The position numbers were made by a program, and so were the translations under genes. Under the pieces are notes generated by a model. The model searched no databases. It was not told the origin of the DNA and was given only the letters and a program-made list of their open reading frames with translations. Positions 5,849-8,152 of a stretch of DNA of 8,152 nt are shown here, in pieces (position 1 is the first letter of the stretch; the number at the start of each line of letters is the position of its first letter). The stretch spans positions 1 to 8,152 of the forward strand of contig JACPOX010000112.1 in assembly GCA_016191305.1 (NCBI GenBank), in the 5' to 3' direction. The stretch comes from Legionella longbeachae (GTDB lineage Bacteria > Pseudomonadota > Gammaproteobacteria > Legionellales > Legionellaceae).

Positions 5849-7780
5849 TTACTGTGATTTACGTACTCGTAAATACCATTCACAAAGCAAGCGAACTTGT
5901 TTCCGTGTATATCCTTTATCTACCATACGAGAAATAAATTCCTCATGTTTTTTCTTATCATCTTCAGATGCTTTGGCATTGAACGAAATAACAGGCAGTA
6001 AATCTTCTGTATTGGTAAACATTTTTTTCTCAATAACCGATCTTAATTTTTCATAACTGTTCCATACAGGATTTTTTCCTCGATTATTTGCGCGAGCACG
6101 TAGCACAAAATTTACCACCTCATTACGAAAATCTTTTGGATTTGATATCCCAGCTGGTTTTTCAATTTTTTCCAGCTCCATATTTAATAAACTTCGGTCG
6201 AAAATTTCACCAGTATCAGGATCTCGATAATCCTGATCTTGTATCCAGAAGTCAGCGTAAGTAATGTAGCGGTCAAAGATATTTTGGCCATACTCAGAAT
6301 AAGATTCTAGATAGGCTGTTTGAATTTCTTTACCGATGAATTCTATATATTTGGGAGCCAAATATTCTTTGATAAAGTTCAGATAATTTTCCTGTACTTC
6401 TTGTGGGTATTGTTCTTGCTCAATTTGACGTTCCAATACATACATTAAATGTACGGGGTTTGCAGCGACTTCACTATGATCAAAGTTAAATACTTTGGAT
6501 AGTATTTTAAAAGCAAAACGGGTAGATACTCCACTCATGCCTTCGTCAACACCAGCAAAATCACGATATTCTTGATAGGATTTTGCTTTTGGATCGGTGT
6601 CTTTTAAACTTTCGCCATTATAAACACGCATTTTAGAATAAATGCTGGAATTTTGTGGTTCTTTTAAGCGAGTTAATACTGAAAATTGTGCTAGCATATC
6701 CAGAGTGCCTGGCGAACAATGAGCATGAGTTAATGAACTGTTATCAATAAGTTTTTGATAAATTCTGGTTTCTTCTGAAACCCTCAGACAATAAGGCACT
6801 TTGACAATATTAATACGGTCTATAAATGCTTCATTGTTTTTATTGTTTCTAAATGTTTGCCATTCTGACTCATTAGAGTGAGCTAAAATAATCCCTTCAA
6901 ATGGAATAGAGGACAAACCCTCGGTTGCATTGTAATTACCTTCTTGGGTCGCAGTAAGTAAGGGATGCAATACTTTAATCGGAGCCTTGAACATTTCAAC
7001 AAACTCTAAAAGACCGCGGTTAGCACGACACAATCCTCCAGAAAAACTGTACGCATCAGGATCATCCTGAGAAAATTCTTCTAATTTACGAATATCTACT
7101 TTACCTACCAATGAAGAAATATCTTGATTATTCTCATCTCCAGGTTCTGTTTTAGCAACCGCTATCTGTTTTAAGCGAGAGGGTCTGACTTTAATGACCC
7201 TGAATTGGCTGATATCGCCATTAAATTCATGCAATCTTTTCACTGCCCAAGGTGACATAAGATAGCGTAGGTATCGAGGAGGAATACCAAAACGCTCCTG
7301 TAATAATTCAGCATCTTCAATTGGATTGAATAAAGAAAGAGGGGATTCAAATACGGGCGACCCCTTAATGGCATAAAATGGAATTTTTTCCATCAAGTCT
7401 TTTAATTTTTCAGCGATAGAAGATTTACCGCCTCCTACAGGTCCTAGAAGATAAAGTACTTGTTTTGTTTCTTCCAGGCCTTGAGCGGCATGTTTTAAAA
7501 AACCAACGATTTGCTCTATAGGCTCTTCCATGCCAAAAAAATCTTGAAATACGTTATATCGTGGAATAACTTTATTGGAAAAAATTCTTGATAAAACTGG
7601 ATCATGACGAGTATCTAGCATTTCCGGTTCGCCTATAGCCATTAGCAAACGCTGTGCTGGATTGGCATAAGCTGAAGGATCATTTCTACACAATTCTAGG
7701 TATTCTTCCAAGCTTAACTCTTCTTCTTTGTTATCTACAAAGCGTTTCGTATAGCCGGTTAAAAAATCTTGAGTATTCAT
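5849..7780 (-). CDS. prkA: PrkA family AAA+ ATPase / serine protein kinase (YeaG)
   Basis: This cytoplasmic protein of 643 residues matches the length of E. coli YeaG (about 644). PrkA proteins join an AAA+ ATPase domain to a C-terminal kinase-like domain. They are linked to stress and nutrient-limitation responses in enterobacteria and to sporulation in Bacillus; both kinase and protease activities have been proposed. Walker A is GPVGGGKS at 113-120 (K119). GLLEFVEMF (256-264) is the Walker B-like strand, AHSNESEW (300-307) is sensor-like, and R322 in FIDRI could be an arginine finger. GMSGVSTRFAFKIL (414-427) leads into the C-terminal domain, and FVLRARANNRGKNPVW (558-573) is a further family block. 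The ATG at 7780 is chosen because AAAGGGGA lies just upstream and MNTQDFL matches family N-termini; an in-frame ATG at 7861 would add 27 atypical residues and run over the promoter. It is the first gene of the operon with yeaH and spoVR. Confidence 0.95.
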   Translation of the reverse strand: MNTQDFLTGYTKRFVDNKEEELSLEEYLELCRNDPSAYANPAQRLLMAIGEPEMLDTRHDPVLSRIFSNKVIPRYNVFQDFFGMEEPIEQIVGFLKHAAQGLEETKQVLYLLGPVGGGKSSIAEKLKDLMEKIPFYAIKGSPVFESPLSLFNPIEDAELLQERFGIPPRYLRYLMSPWAVKRLHEFNGDISQFRVIKVRPSRLKQIAVAKTEPGDENNQDISSLVGKVDIRKLEEFSQDDPDAYSFSGGLCRANRGLLEFVEMFKAPIKVLHPLLTATQEGNYNATEGLSSIPFEGIILAHSNESEWQTFRNNKNNEAFIDRINIVKVPYCLRVSEETRIYQKLIDNSSLTHAHCSPGTLDMLAQFSVLTRLKEPQNSSIYSKMRVYNGESLKDTDPKAKSYQEYRDFAGVDEGMSGVSTRFAFKILSKVFNFDHSEVAANPVHLMYVLERQIEQEQYPQEVQENYLNFIKEYLAPKYIEFIGKEIQTAYLESYSEYGQNIFDRYITYADFWIQDQDYRDPDTGEIFDRSLLNMELEKIEKPAGISNPKDFRNEVVNFVLRARANNRGKNPVWNSYEKLRSVIEKKMFTNTEDLLPVISFNAKASEDDKKKHEEFISRMVDKGYTRKQVRLLCEWYLRVRKSQ

Positions 7781-7816
7781 GTGCCATCCCCTTTTGCATA
7801 TCCAATACAAGATATA

Positions 7817-7845
7817 TGTATATTTTTCTATACATTTATTGTCTT
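7817..7845 (-). promoter_or_regulatory. Candidate prkA operon promoter with overlapping dyad
   Basis: Read on the minus strand, AAGACA (7845-7840), a 17-nt spacer and TATACA (7822-7817) form a plausible sigma70/RpoS-type promoter. It would start RNA near 7810, leaving a leader of about 30 nt that includes the ribosome binding site. An inverted repeat ATGTATA-N6-TATACAT (7816-7835) covers the -10 and part of the spacer and could be an operator. RpoS control is known for E. coli yeaGH; here it is inference. Confidence 0.4.
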
Positions 7846-7923
7846 TTGTTGGAAAAAGCAATAAATGTGTTTTCAGCCAACTTCTTATCTTTTACAATGA
7901 CCAAGCAAAGAAGTTACTCCCTT

Positions 7924-7929
7924 TATAAT
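7924..7929 (+). promoter_or_regulatory. Candidate -10 element for the aminopeptidase N gene
   Basis: A perfect TATAAT lies about 80 nt before the ATG at 8007, in the divergent AT-rich gap. No matching -35 box is found at the right spacing; TTTACA at 7891-7896 is good but 27 nt away. An activator-dependent promoter, or a chance match in AT-rich DNA, are both possible. Confidence 0.25.
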
Positions 7930-8006
7930 CATTATAGTAGCTAAACTAATAAATTTTTTATATAACTCAATAAACTTAACTGTTTTTTGCAAAGGATGTA
8001 ATCATC

Positions 8007-8152
8007 ATGTCTGACACTACCGTTTATTTAAAAAACTATACGCCCCCTATTTTTACAGTAGAGACTGTTATTTTAAATTTTGATTTGTATGATGATCATG
8101 TTTTGGTAAAAAATGAACTTAAACTAATTCGCCAACATGAAGGTCCTTTGCA
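8007..8152 (+). CDS. pepN: Aminopeptidase N (M1 family), N-terminal fragment cut by the window edge
   Basis: Only 48 codons and two bases are visible. The product begins MSDTTVYLKNYTPPIF, followed by TVETVILNFDLYDDHVLVKNELKLIRQHEGPL. This resembles the start of gammaproteobacterial PepN, where a short lead (K-x-Y-x-P-P/D-Y/F) precedes the first beta strands of the M1 N-terminal domain. PepN is a cytoplasmic zinc aminopeptidase that breaks down peptides. The HExxH zinc site and catalytic domain are outside the window, so the call rests on N-terminal resemblance alone. AAAGGA about 10 nt upstream (7991-7996) supports the ATG. It is divergent from prkA and probably independent of it. Confidence 0.72.
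   Translation, partial: MSDTTVYLKNYTPPIFTVETVILNFDLYDDHVLVKNELKLIRQHEGPL

Noticed and set aside
7781..7861. Upstream in-frame ATG extending PrkA by 27 residues
   Set aside because: The extra residues are unlike PrkA N-termini and cover the likely promoter, while the ATG at 7780 has a good ribosome binding site and gives the family length.
7654..7944. 96-codon plus-strand open frame across the prkA start
   Set aside because: It is antisense to the start of prkA and its promoter region, with no ribosome binding site or recognisable domain.

Overview
The window looks like chromosomal DNA of a low-GC gammaproteobacterium, most likely Legionella or a close relative. This is an inference from AT-rich coding sequence, the protein families present and Gram-negative style ribosome binding sites. 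No search was run. I see no mobile element, CRISPR array, tRNA or rRNA gene.

Left part (1-2929, plus strand): the window opens inside a gene for a secreted-type M28 zinc aminopeptidase. Its catalytic domain is nearly complete and only the N-terminal export region is missing. A perfect 30-nt palindrome follows the stop. A roughly 350-nt gap then holds a good sigma70-like promoter and leads to a gene for an exported 557-residue protein of no known function. That protein has a signal peptide, eight cysteines and an Asp/Asn-rich loop.

Middle and right part (2960-7780, minus strand): three genes form an operon read right to left, prkA (yeaG), yeaH (DUF444, von Willebrand A type) and spoVR (ycgB). 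It is the widespread stress and stationary-phase module of an AAA+/kinase-like ATPase, a metal-binding VWA partner and the SpoVR protein. yeaH and spoVR overlap by ATGA and are probably translationally coupled. The 106-nt gap between prkA and yeaH holds a 10-bp stem-loop and a possible 30-codon Cys-rich reading frame that runs into yeaH. The operon converges on the exported-protein gene, and a 15-bp inverted repeat that includes the spoVR stop codon separates them.

Far right (7781-8152): a divergent AT-rich promoter region separates prkA from the start of a plus-strand gene that resembles the N-terminus of an M1 aminopeptidase N (PepN) and runs off the window.

The most interesting points are the uncharacterised exported protein, the structured prkA-yeaH junction, the dyad on the putative prkA promoter, and the terminator that shares sequence with the spoVR stop. 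None of these proves a new system. The operon itself is a known conserved module whose biochemistry is still poorly defined.
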